Below are positions 1 to 6,309 of a stretch of DNA of 8,957 nucleotides, in pieces (positions within the stretch are counted from its first letter, which is position 1; every line of letters starts with the position of its first letter). Both the position numbers and the translations under genes were made by a program. Below the pieces are notes generated by a model, which saw only the letters and a program-made list of their open reading frames with translations, searched no databases and was not told the origin of the DNA. The stretch lies in NCBI GenBank assembly GCA_003156695.1, contig PMHN01000129.1, forward strand, positions 6,903 to 15,859, written 5' to 3'. The DNA comes from Gammaproteobacteria bacterium. GTDB taxonomy: Bacteria; Pseudomonadota; Gammaproteobacteria; Steroidobacterales; Steroidobacteraceae.

Positions 1-315
1 TTTATCCAGTATTTCCGCACGCTGCTCAGCCGCCCGGACGAGCAGCAGTTCGTGGATGCGCTGGCGCGGCGTGTCGAGGCCGGCGCCGCCACCATCGCCG
101 TGCATCCGCGCGGCACCATCGAGATTACGCGTGCCGCCGACATCCTGGAAAAGGAAGGCGCGGTGGAAGTGATCGGCCACGACCTTGCGAATCAGTCAGC
201 CTTTGAACAGGCGGCGGCGAGCAGCGACGGCTACTGGGTGCGGCATTTCATGCTGGATAACCCGACCGGTGCCGATTGCATCTACTGCCGGCTGTTTCCC
301 GGGCACAAGCACTGA
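1..315 (+). CDS. C-terminal part of an unrecognised protein (5' end outside window)
   Basis: The frame is open from the first base to a TGA at 313-315 and gives 104 residues, so this is the 3' end of a longer gene. A GTG at 52-54 lies inside the frame; because the frame stays open upstream of it with protein-like sequence, I treat it as an internal valine. The visible part has no signal peptide or membrane segment. Its middle (residues about 27-60, AGAATIAVHPRG followed by AADILEKEGAVEVIGHD) has a beta strand, helix and 'GA-hydrophobic' ending. That pattern resembles the C-terminal repeat of general-stress-protein-17M-like proteins, but this is a pattern impression only. The tail holds a CxxC pair (CIYC) and ends GHKH. 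The gene converges on the next one, with a hairpin between them. Function is unknown. Confidence 0.7.
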   Translation, partial: FIQYFRTLLSRPDEQQFVDALARRVEAGAATIAVHPRGTIEITRAADILEKEGAVEVIGHDLANQSAFEQAAASSDGYWVRHFMLDNPTGADCIYCRLFPGHKH

Positions 316-343
316 AAATACCCGTGTTATAGGTTCAGAGCCA

Positions 344-373
344 GCGCCGGAAGCCCTCCTGGGCTTCCGGAGC
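344..373. terminator. Hairpin between convergent genes, probable bidirectional terminator
   Basis: A perfect 10-bp inverted repeat (ccggaagccc at 347-356, gggcttccgg at 361-370) encloses a 4-nt loop, tcct. After a single mismatch, two more pairs extend the stem to 344-373. It lies in the 79-bp gap between the stop of the left + strand gene and the stop of the - strand gene at 395, where a shared terminator is expected. No T-run follows the stem on either strand, so it is not a classical intrinsic terminator. It may act with Rho or only as a 3' end stabiliser. Confidence 0.6.
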
Positions 374-394
374 GTAACCTCGGCGATCCGAATC

Positions 395-1165
395 CTATTG
401 TTTGTCGAACGTCACGCTCGACGTCTGCTCGTGCAGCACGTCCTTGTCCGTGATGGTCATGGACTTGCCATCTGCGCTGGTGGCGAGGCGGATCTCGTCG
501 GTTACCTTGCCCAGCCGATGATCGGTCTCTTCGACGGTGTTGTCGTCCAGCTTCTTCAGCGTGACCCGCGTATGCCCGGGATCACCCACGATCGGGTACT
601 CCTTGCCGTCGAACCTGGCGTCGTAGCTTTGTCCGTTGGCATGCATCCGGAAGTGATCGCCCGATGCCTCGTAGGCCACGGTTCGGCCTGCGTCGCTGAT
701 GTCACCCATCGCACTTTGCTGCCATGAGCCGGAGGTGGCGTGTGAACCCGCGCTCGCCGCGGCCACCCGCGTTTCGGTGAACGATCCGGTGACGGTCTTG
801 GCGCCGCTGTGGTCGGTAAATTTTCCGGTCAGCGTGTTGCCGTCCGTGGAGAGCATGTAGGTGACCGAGCCCATGACCTTGCCGGCCTGCTTCTGCGAGA
901 TCTCGACGGAGGTCGGACTGATGACTCTCACCGCCAGCTCATCGTAATAGGGATGCCCGGCGACTTTGTGCATCGCCCCGTCCGCCTTCACCTTCACCGC
1001 CGGCACGCAGCTCGAACAACTGTAGTCGCCGTCCGCGATCTGCCAGACATCCGGCTTGCCGGTCATCTTCACCGAGTCAAGGCGCGCTTTCCACGTGCCA
1101 TCGAAAGAACTGCCTGCGAACGCCACCGCGGGTAGCAGCAGCGCCGCTGTCACCAGGATTTTCAT
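395..1165 (-). CDS. Secreted two-domain protein of unknown function with a CSSC motif
   Basis: This encodes 256 residues, ending in TAG at 395-397. I chose the ATG at 1163-1165 because a strong ribosome site (GGGGGGAG, about 3 nt upstream) precedes it and because the protein then begins with a clear signal peptide, MKILVTAALLLPAVAFA, cut after about residue 17. Upstream in-frame starts would bury that signal. The mature protein reads as two related halves: about 20-134 (FDGTWK ... SFTETRV) and about 144-256 (SGSWQQ ... VTFDKQ). Each has a GTW/GSW opening, a Gly-His or Gly-Asp-Pro-Gly-His stretch, an 'S.E.../TVEETD...GKV' strand and a 'S.DG..LT/MTIT' strand. Only the first half carries CSSC (50-53), which could form a disulfide or bind metal. 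This general pattern occurs in many exported proteins annotated as hypothetical in Proteobacteria and Acidobacteria. It has no known enzymatic role, so no function is assigned. A promoter candidate lies just upstream. Confidence 0.88.
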   Translation of the reverse strand: MKILVTAALLLPAVAFAGSSFDGTWKARLDSVKMTGKPDVWQIADGDYSCSSCVPAVKVKADGAMHKVAGHPYYDELAVRVISPTSVEISQKQAGKVMGSVTYMLSTDGNTLTGKFTDHSGAKTVTGSFTETRVAAASAGSHATSGSWQQSAMGDISDAGRTVAYEASGDHFRMHANGQSYDARFDGKEYPIVGDPGHTRVTLKKLDDNTVEETDHRLGKVTDEIRLATSADGKSMTITDKDVLHEQTSSVTFDKQ

Positions 1166-1191
1166 GATCTCCCCCCGGAGTTGGTTTGATG

Positions 1192-1208
1192 CCCGGCACA
1201 GTGCCGGG
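1192..1208 (-). repeat. Small hairpin in the gap downstream of the - strand M61 gene
   Basis: The sequence cccggca-cag-tgccggg folds into a 7-bp GC-rich stem with a 3-nt loop (8 pairs can be drawn if the loop is one base). It lies 55-71 bp after the M61 stop and 27 bp before the next start codon. It could end the M61 transcript, though no U-run follows. If the promoter candidate at 1218-1246 is real, it would instead sit in the leader of the 256-residue protein gene. Confidence 0.35.
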
Positions 1209-1217
1209 AGGTCGCCG

Positions 1218-1246
1218 AGTGTATGCCCGCGACCCACACCAACCAA
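1218..1246 (-). promoter_or_regulatory. Candidate sigma70-type promoter for the CSSC protein gene
   Basis: Read on the - strand, TTGGTT (1241-1246) and TACACT (1218-1223) are separated by exactly 17 bp. The -10 matches consensus at 4 of 6 positions and the -35 only at its first three. It lies in the 97-bp gap between the M61 stop codon and the start of the CSSC gene, so that gene may have its own transcript. This is a weak pattern match. Confidence 0.3.
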
Positions 1247-1262
1247 CAGCCGCGCTGAAGAC

Positions 1263-3146
1263 TCAGGTGCGGTGCTTCAACACCTCAGACAGGGTGTCAG
1301 GATGTCCCTCGATCCGGATCAGGTGCGGGAAACGCGGACCATCGAAGTACGGCACGCTGATGACGCGGAAGTAGTCGCCCGTGTCCACCATGAGCTCGAT
1401 CGGCTTCCTGCTGTCCTTCGCCGCGGCGATCGCCGCGTCCAGTACTTCAGGCATTTCAGGCATGTACTTGCGGCCATTCACCGCGACCAGTTTCATGCCC
1501 GGACCCACACCCGCGTGCGCCGCCGCACGGTCCTCGCTCGCGTCCATGATCACACCGTCCTTATCCAGCGAGAAGCCGATGGAGTACTCGCGCAGCGTCG
1601 CCTTGCTGGCCTTCTCACCCATCTCGATCCAGGTGTTCTTCTCGGCCGAGTATGTGAGTTTCCAGCCGGTGCTCTCCAGGCCGCTCATCACCGCGCCGGG
1701 TCCCAGGGTATCCAGATGGTGGCGGATGATGGCGCGCCAGTCCCCGGGCACCACCGCCGCGAGCGTGGTGTACACGTCCTCCTCCTTGTAAGGCTTCAAT
1801 GCCGGGGCGCCGCCGGCGCCGGCATAGAAACGCTTCACGAAGTCATCGATCGTCGCGCGACCACCGGAGCGGGACCGCAGTTCCGAGTCGACATTCAGCC
1901 ATAGCAGTTCCGAGGCTTCGTAGAAATCCACGCCGCGGCGGCTGGAGCTCCAGGCGCGCGGCGCGTCGTACAGGTCCTGTGCCTCGACCGCAGTGTCAGC
2001 GAGCGGGCGCCAGCGGTCGCCCGACTCAATCTCGTAGTACGCGACCGTGGAGGCGAGCTCCTCGCGATAGCTCTCGGGTTTCTGGATCCCGGCGCGCACC
2101 GGCAGCACCGTCCCCCAGAACTCGGTCATGCCCTCGTACACCCACAGAAGCGAATCATCCATCGGCGTCTGATAGTCGGGGCTCACAAGGCCCGCAGGGC
2201 GGCGGTACTTGCCGTTCCAGCTGTGGACGTACTCGTGCGCCAGCAGGCCCGCCAGGTCGTTCTTGAACGCCGGCTCGGTCACCTCATCCTCATCGACCCG
2301 GTCGTCGCTCGACTCGTGGTGCTCGAGCCCAAAGTGCGCGACGTGATCCGAGAGTGTCAGGAGCCACGTGTAGTGGCGGTACATGCGGGTGCCGAACAGC
2401 GCCCCGGCTTCCGCCACCAGGTGACTGTAGTCGGCCTGGAATTCCTTCGGCACCTCGAGCGCGGCTTCGCTGTCCGCCATGATCGAAATGCTGTGTTTGA
2501 GTTCTGGATAGGGAGCCGCACCCGCCAGCTCCACCTGGCGGGCGTAGCGCCCGATCTGCACCGGCGAGTCGATCAGGCGCGCCAGGGTTGCCGGCTCGAA
2601 CTGCAGTGCACCATCGGCGCCGGCGTGAAACTCAAGAGCGGAGACCGCGTGCCAGCCCGGCGGCGCGAGCAGTACCGCTGCGGTGGAGATCGTCGCCGCA
2701 TCCCGCCCCTTGGGCAGCAGCACGAAATGATTCCAGGAAATGACCGCGAGTTGCTCGGAGCTGGTCGGTCCGGCGCTGAACGAACCGCCCTCGGTCGGCA
2801 GCCCGCTGTCGATGGAAATCTCGAGGCTTCCGCCTCCGGCCGGCACATTTACCGTGATCAGAAAGGTGTTGTAGGGATCGCGCTTCCAGGTCAGGGTTTC
2901 GCCGTTCGACTTGAACACCAGGCCCACCATGGTGTCGATCGGCCCGGACGGCATGTGCTCGCCGGGAATCCACTTGGGAAACCCGAGTGTCAGCGGTCCG
3001 CCCTTGACGGTGAGCGTCTCTTCCGTGTGCACGTGCTTGCGCGTGATGTCGCGCGCATCCACGTGCAGCGTCAGATCGGCGGCCTCGAGCGCCACCGGGA
3101 AGATACATGCTGCGAGCAGCAGCGCCGCGAAGTGTGCCGTCTTCAT
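1263..3146 (-). CDS. Secreted M61-family metallopeptidase with PDZ domain (copy A)
   Basis: This encodes 627 residues and ends in TGA at 1263-1265. The ATG at 3144-3146 is chosen because it gives an N-terminal signal (MKTAHFAALLLAACIFPVALEA, residues 1-22); the frame stays open far upstream only because it is antisense to the neighbouring gene. The order of parts is: an N-terminal beta domain (about 24-220) with the family block FPKWIPGEHMPSGPID (56-71); a catalytic domain with GLEHH (273-277), zinc motif HEYVH (304-308) followed by SWNGKYRRP, and probable third ligand Glu338 in LLWVYEG (333-339); a helical region; and a PDZ domain (about 520-600) with GVGPGMKLVAVNG. These features match the glycyl-aminopeptidase family M61, gluzincin zinc peptidases that remove N-terminal residues, with Glu305 as the expected catalytic base. 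Length is typical. An acidic stretch (DDRVDEDEVTE, 281-291) sits just before the zinc motif. An LAAC lipobox-like motif at 11-14 leaves open a lipoprotein, but cleavage after ALEA fits better. It is divergent from a paralogue. The substrate is unknown. Confidence 0.93.
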   Translation of the reverse strand: MKTAHFAALLLAACIFPVALEAADLTLHVDARDITRKHVHTEETLTVKGGPLTLGFPKWIPGEHMPSGPIDTMVGLVFKSNGETLTWKRDPYNTFLITVNVPAGGGSLEISIDSGLPTEGGSFSAGPTSSEQLAVISWNHFVLLPKGRDAATISTAAVLLAPPGWHAVSALEFHAGADGALQFEPATLARLIDSPVQIGRYARQVELAGAAPYPELKHSISIMADSEAALEVPKEFQADYSHLVAEAGALFGTRMYRHYTWLLTLSDHVAHFGLEHHESSDDRVDEDEVTEPAFKNDLAGLLAHEYVHSWNGKYRRPAGLVSPDYQTPMDDSLLWVYEGMTEFWGTVLPVRAGIQKPESYREELASTVAYYEIESGDRWRPLADTAVEAQDLYDAPRAWSSSRRGVDFYEASELLWLNVDSELRSRSGGRATIDDFVKRFYAGAGGAPALKPYKEEDVYTTLAAVVPGDWRAIIRHHLDTLGPGAVMSGLESTGWKLTYSAEKNTWIEMGEKASKATLREYSIGFSLDKDGVIMDASEDRAAAHAGVGPGMKLVAVNGRKYMPEMPEVLDAAIAAAKDSRKPIELMVDTGDYFRVISVPYFDGPRFPHLIRIEGHPDTLSEVLKHRT

Positions 3147-3150
3147 TTTC

Positions 3151-3180
3151 TTGAGCCTCACAACCGCCTGGGCGTAAAAG
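3151..3180 (+). promoter_or_regulatory. Candidate promoter for the + strand M61 gene
   Basis: TTGAGC (3151-3156) and TAAAAG (3175-3180) are 18 bp apart, each matching the sigma70 consensus at 4 of 6 positions. They lie in the 132-bp region between the two divergent M61 genes. The element overlaps the leader and ribosome-site region of the - strand copy. Initiation here would leave a leader of about 90 nt containing the hairpin at 3229-3247. I found no comparable candidate for the - strand gene. This is a pattern match only. Confidence 0.28.
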
Positions 3181-3228
3181 ATCGCGATGTTCCCCCAAAT
3201 GGCCGCGGCAGGCAACGAGTGGTAACGT

Positions 3229-3247
3229 GCGCCGGCATCGCCGGCGC
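3229..3247 (+). repeat. GC-rich inverted repeat in the leader of the + strand M61 gene
   Basis: A perfect 8-bp inverted repeat (gcgccggc at 3229-3236, gccggcgc at 3240-3247) has a 3-nt loop, atc. It ends 19 bp before the AGGAGAG ribosome site of the + strand M61 gene. It could be an RNA hairpin in the leader or a protein-binding site in the divergent region. Chance is plausible in DNA this rich in GC. Confidence 0.35.
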
Positions 3248-3278
3248 CCGAGCGCCGCTTGTCCTTAGGAGAGCCCCC

Positions 3279-5165
3279 TTGAAGAGCCGTTTCCTCGTGA
3301 CCGCGATTGTCATCGGCGCTGTTGGTCTGGCCGGCAGTATCGTGCGGGCTGAAGTGCCGGTGCCGCAGGACCGGGACTACAGTCCCGGTGCGCTGAAAAT
3401 CACCGTGGATGCGACCGACGTCGCGCACCGCATCTTCAGTGTCCATGAAAGCGTGCCGGCGGTTCCCGGGCCGCTGACCCTGTTGTATCCGCAGTGGATT
3501 CCGGGTACTCACGGGCCCTCCGGACCGATCGACAAGCTCGCGGGGCTGGTCATCACGGCAAATGGGCAGGTGCTGCCGTGGAAACGCGATCCGCTGGATG
3601 TGTTCGCGTTCCACGTCGATGTGCCGCAAGGCGCGCATGAACTGCAGCTCGCATTCCAGTTCCTTTCGCCGCACGACAGGAACCAGGGTCGCGTGGTGAT
3701 GACTCCGGAGATGCTCGATCTGCAGTGGAATACGCTGACTCTCTACCCGGCCGGCTACTACGCCAACCGGATTCGTGCCGAAGCCAGCGTGACTTACCCG
3801 GCCGGCTGGCAATCAGCCACGGCGCTGGAGGTGGCTTCGAGCAGCGGCAACACCGTCACCTACAAGCCGATCGACTACGATGACCTGGTCGATTCACCGA
3901 TCTACGCGGGCAAATACTTCAGGCGCATTGACCTGGATCCAGGAGCCGCGGTCCCGGTGCACCTGAACATCGTCGCCGATGAGCCGCAATACCTGGAGGT
4001 CGCCCCGGAGCTGATCAAGGGGTTTCAGAACGTGGTGCAGCAGATGTACCGGCTGTACGGCGCGCGACATTATGACCACTACGATTTTCTGCTCGCGCTC
4101 AGCAACCGGCTGAGCGGCATCGGGCTCGAACATCACCGCTCGAGTGAGAACGGCGCCGACGCGGACTACTTGAGCAAGTGGGCGGACGGCCCGGCGCGGC
4201 ATGACCTGCTGACGCACGAGTTCAATCATTCCTGGGACGGCAAATACCGCCGCGCCGCGGACCAGAACACGGCGAACTTCAACGTGCCGCTGCAGGGGAG
4301 CCTGCTGTGGGTCTACGAGGGCCAGACCCAGTTCTGGGGGTATGTCATGGCGGCGCGTGCGGGGTTGTGGAGTCCCGAGCAGGCCCGCGACATGTTCGCG
4401 GCGGTCGCTGCGGGTTTCGACGAGGGGCGCCCGGGGCTCACCGCCTGGCGCACCGTGCAGGACACCACCAACGATCCGGTCCTCGCACGGCGCGGTGGAG
4501 CGTTTCACAGCTACCTGGCGATGTTCGACTACTACCCCGCCGGCATGATGATCTGGCTGGATGTCGACGGTAAGCTGCGCGAGCTGAGTAAGAATCAGCG
4601 CAGCATCGATGACTTCGGCAAGGCGTTCTTTGGGGTGCAGGACGGCAAGTACGACGTCAACCCCTATACCTTCGAGGACATTGTCCGCACGCTCAACCAG
4701 GTCGTCCCCTACGACTGGGCCTCCTACCTGCGCACCCGCCTGGACGGCCATGGCTCATTGATTGGCGGAATCGCCGCGCACGGCTGGAAGCTCGTCTACA
4801 CGGACAAGCCGTCGACGGCGTACAGCGCCAGCAAGGGCGCCACCGACCTGACCTATTCGCTCGGCGCGCTCCTGGGCAAAGACGGCGAAGTCACCGACGT
4901 GCTCTGGGACGGTCCGGCTTTTAAGGCCGGTCTCTCGCCAGGCATGAAAGTGATCGCCGTCAACGGCAAGGAGTTCATGGGCGACGCGCTCAAGGATGCC
5001 TTGACCGCGTCCAAGGGAGCGAGCACGCCCGTGGAACTGCTGGTAAAGAACTTCGACGAGTACCGCACGCTGTCGGTTGCCTGGCACGATGGCTTGCGCT
5101 ATCCGCACCTGGTGCGCGCTGCCTCGCCGGATTCCCTGAGCGAACTGCTCGCGCCCCGAAAATGA
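3279..5165 (+). CDS. Secreted M61-family metallopeptidase with PDZ domain (copy B)
   Basis: This encodes 628 residues and ends in TGA at 5163-5165. The start is TTG at 3279-3281: a good ribosome site (AGGAGAG, 3267-3273, GGAG 7 nt from the start) precedes it, and translation from there begins directly with a signal peptide (MKSRFLVTAIVIGAVGLAG..., cut near VRA, residue 24). The layout mirrors the divergent copy: an N-terminal beta domain with YPQWIPGTHGPSGPID (70-85); a catalytic domain with GLEHH (282-286), zinc motif HEFNH (313-317) and probable third ligand Glu347 in LLWVYEG; and a PDZ domain (about 525-603) with GLSPGMKVIAVNG. Histidine-to-glutamate spacing is the same in both copies (29 residues), as is the C-terminal PHLxR...SLSE-type ending. 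Differences from copy A near the active site include HSWDGKYRRAAD in place of HSWNGKYRRPAG, and FDYYPAG in place of VDFYEAS. It is expected to be an exported zinc aminopeptidase; substrate unknown. A strong hairpin follows the gene. Confidence 0.93.
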   Translation: MKSRFLVTAIVIGAVGLAGSIVRAEVPVPQDRDYSPGALKITVDATDVAHRIFSVHESVPAVPGPLTLLYPQWIPGTHGPSGPIDKLAGLVITANGQVLPWKRDPLDVFAFHVDVPQGAHELQLAFQFLSPHDRNQGRVVMTPEMLDLQWNTLTLYPAGYYANRIRAEASVTYPAGWQSATALEVASSSGNTVTYKPIDYDDLVDSPIYAGKYFRRIDLDPGAAVPVHLNIVADEPQYLEVAPELIKGFQNVVQQMYRLYGARHYDHYDFLLALSNRLSGIGLEHHRSSENGADADYLSKWADGPARHDLLTHEFNHSWDGKYRRAADQNTANFNVPLQGSLLWVYEGQTQFWGYVMAARAGLWSPEQARDMFAAVAAGFDEGRPGLTAWRTVQDTTNDPVLARRGGAFHSYLAMFDYYPAGMMIWLDVDGKLRELSKNQRSIDDFGKAFFGVQDGKYDVNPYTFEDIVRTLNQVVPYDWASYLRTRLDGHGSLIGGIAAHGWKLVYTDKPSTAYSASKGATDLTYSLGALLGKDGEVTDVLWDGPAFKAGLSPGMKVIAVNGKEFMGDALKDALTASKGASTPVELLVKNFDEYRTLSVAWHDGLRYPHLVRAASPDSLSELLAPRK

Positions 5166-5207
5166 GGCGGTGGGCTGCAGCCGCAGGCGGAAAAGGAACC
5201 ACTGTCT

Positions 5208-5234
5208 GCCGAAATCGCTTCCTGCGATTTCGGC
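5208..5234. terminator. Strong hairpin between convergent genes, probable bidirectional terminator
   Basis: A perfect 11-bp inverted repeat (gccgaaatcgc at 5208-5218, gcgatttcggc at 5224-5234) encloses a 5-nt loop. It sits in the 76-bp gap between the stop of the + strand M61 gene (5165) and the stop of lptG on the - strand (5242), where both transcripts should end. The bases after it on the + strand (caattaact) are AT-rich but not a true T-run. A shorter palindrome, ggctgcagcc, lies at 5173-5182. Confidence 0.68.
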
Positions 5235-5241
5235 CAATTAA

Positions 5242-6309
5242 CTAACGCGCGCGCGCCAGCAGCGTCAGGGTCACGGTCGCGAGCAGCAAAGTCGGCATCC
5301 AGGCGAGCAGTATGGGGTTCAGTGCAAACACCACCGTGCCACTTTCGATGAGGCGCTGCAGCAGGAAAAACCCGATTCCCAACACCAGCCCCATCAGCAT
5401 GCGGGCACCGGCGCCGGCCGAGCGCAGCGAGCCAAGGACAAAGGGAATGGCGAGCAGCACCGCGAAGGCAATCGCCACCGTGCGCGCGATGCGCGACCAG
5501 AAGGCGAACACGTATTCGCGCGTATCCAGGGCGTTGGTCTTGAAATAGCTGATCAGCCGCCAGAGGGCACGACTGGTCAACTGATCCGGGTCCTGCACCG
5601 CAAGACCCAGGAAACCGGCGGTGACGTTGGATTCAAGGATTCGCTGTGCCGCAGGGCGCGCCACCACCGTATCGCCGACGAAGCGCGATTCGGTGTAGTC
5701 GCCGAGCAGCCACTTGCCCTTGGTTTCCGCCGTGGCGCGCTGCGCGTGCCCGAGCGCCAGCAGCCGGTGCTGCGGGGAGAGCTCGAAAATCTGCATGCTG
5801 CCGAACTGCCGCTCACCGTACTGCCCGGCGACGTTGAGAATCAGATCCCCATCGCGCACCCACGCGCCGCTGCCGCCGCCAAGACTCACGTTATTGAGCT
5901 TGGCGAAGACCTTCTGCTCGCGCGCCACCTGCTGCAGCGTCGGGGCGAAGAACTCCCCGATCAGCACTGCGGCCCCAATCAGCAACAGCGCCGCCATGAG
6001 CGCGGCGCCCGCGATGCGGGCGATCGACACGCCGGTGGCGCGAATCACCGTGATTTCGCTGCCGCGCGCGAGTGAGCCCAGGCCCAGCAGCGAGCCGATG
6101 AGGGCGGTGATGGGCAGCAGCTCGTACGCCTGCTGCGGGAGGTTCAGGAGCGTGAACCACAGGGCGCTCAAAGCCGTGTAGCGGCCGGTGCCGATGTCAT
6201 CCTGCTGGTCGATGAACACGAACAGGGCGCCCAGCATCAGCAGCACCGACATTACCAGCAGCACCGAGCCCAGGATGGCGCGCACGATGTAGCGATCGAG
6301 GAGGCTCAT
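5242..6309 (-). CDS. lptG: LPS export ABC transporter permease LptG
   Basis: This encodes 355 residues, ending in TAG at 5242-5244. The ATG at 6307-6309 overlaps the lptF stop as ATGA, which fixes the start and suggests translational coupling. LptG pairs with LptF as the inner-membrane permease of the LptB2FGC transporter, which pulls lipopolysaccharide from the inner membrane and passes it to the periplasmic bridge. The protein opens with LLDRYIVRAI and has three N-terminal membrane segments (about 9-33, 60-80, 97-119), a periplasmic beta-jellyroll region (about 125-265) and three C-terminal membrane segments (about 274-293, 303-322, 330-352). Family marks include YELLPITALIGSLLGLGSLA (62-81), then SEITVIRATGVS (84-95), the cytoplasmic coupling-helix region contacting LptB, and AIPFVLGSLRSAGAG (287-301). 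Length is normal for the family. No lptB is in the window, as usual for this locus. Confidence 0.95.
   Translation of the reverse strand: MSLLDRYIVRAILGSVLLVMSVLLMLGALFVFIDQQDDIGTGRYTALSALWFTLLNLPQQAYELLPITALIGSLLGLGSLARGSEITVIRATGVSIARIAGAALMAALLLIGAAVLIGEFFAPTLQQVAREQKVFAKLNNVSLGGGSGAWVRDGDLILNVAGQYGERQFGSMQIFELSPQHRLLALGHAQRATAETKGKWLLGDYTESRFVGDTVVARPAAQRILESNVTAGFLGLAVQDPDQLTSRALWRLISYFKTNALDTREYVFAFWSRIARTVAIAFAVLLAIPFVLGSLRSAGAGARMLMGLVLGIGFFLLQRLIESGTVVFALNPILLAWMPTLLLATVTLTLLARAR

Noticed and set aside
185..727. A 180-codon + strand frame across the left convergent region
   Set aside because: It overlaps the real left gene in another frame, crosses the hairpin and runs antisense to the CSSC protein gene. 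It looks like a chance open frame.
2223..3278. Upstream extension of the + strand M61 frame, open for about 350 codons
   Set aside because: It is antisense to the - strand M61 gene. The TTG at 3279 has a strong ribosome site and begins with a signal peptide. The long mutual openness reflects third-position GC bias, not overlapping genes.
3147..3812. 222-codon upstream extension of the - strand M61 frame
   Set aside because: It runs antisense over the start of the other M61 gene and would place the signal peptide inside the protein. The ATG at 3146 gives a proper export signal.
3894..4751. A 285-codon - strand open frame inside the + strand M61 gene
   Set aside because: It is fully antisense to the conserved catalytic domain, has no ribosome site that I could see, and resembles no known protein.
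5173..5182. Short palindrome ggctgcagcc after the + strand M61 gene
   Set aside because: At 10 bp with no loop it is too short to claim as an operator or terminator; the 11-bp hairpin at 5208-5234 is the better candidate.
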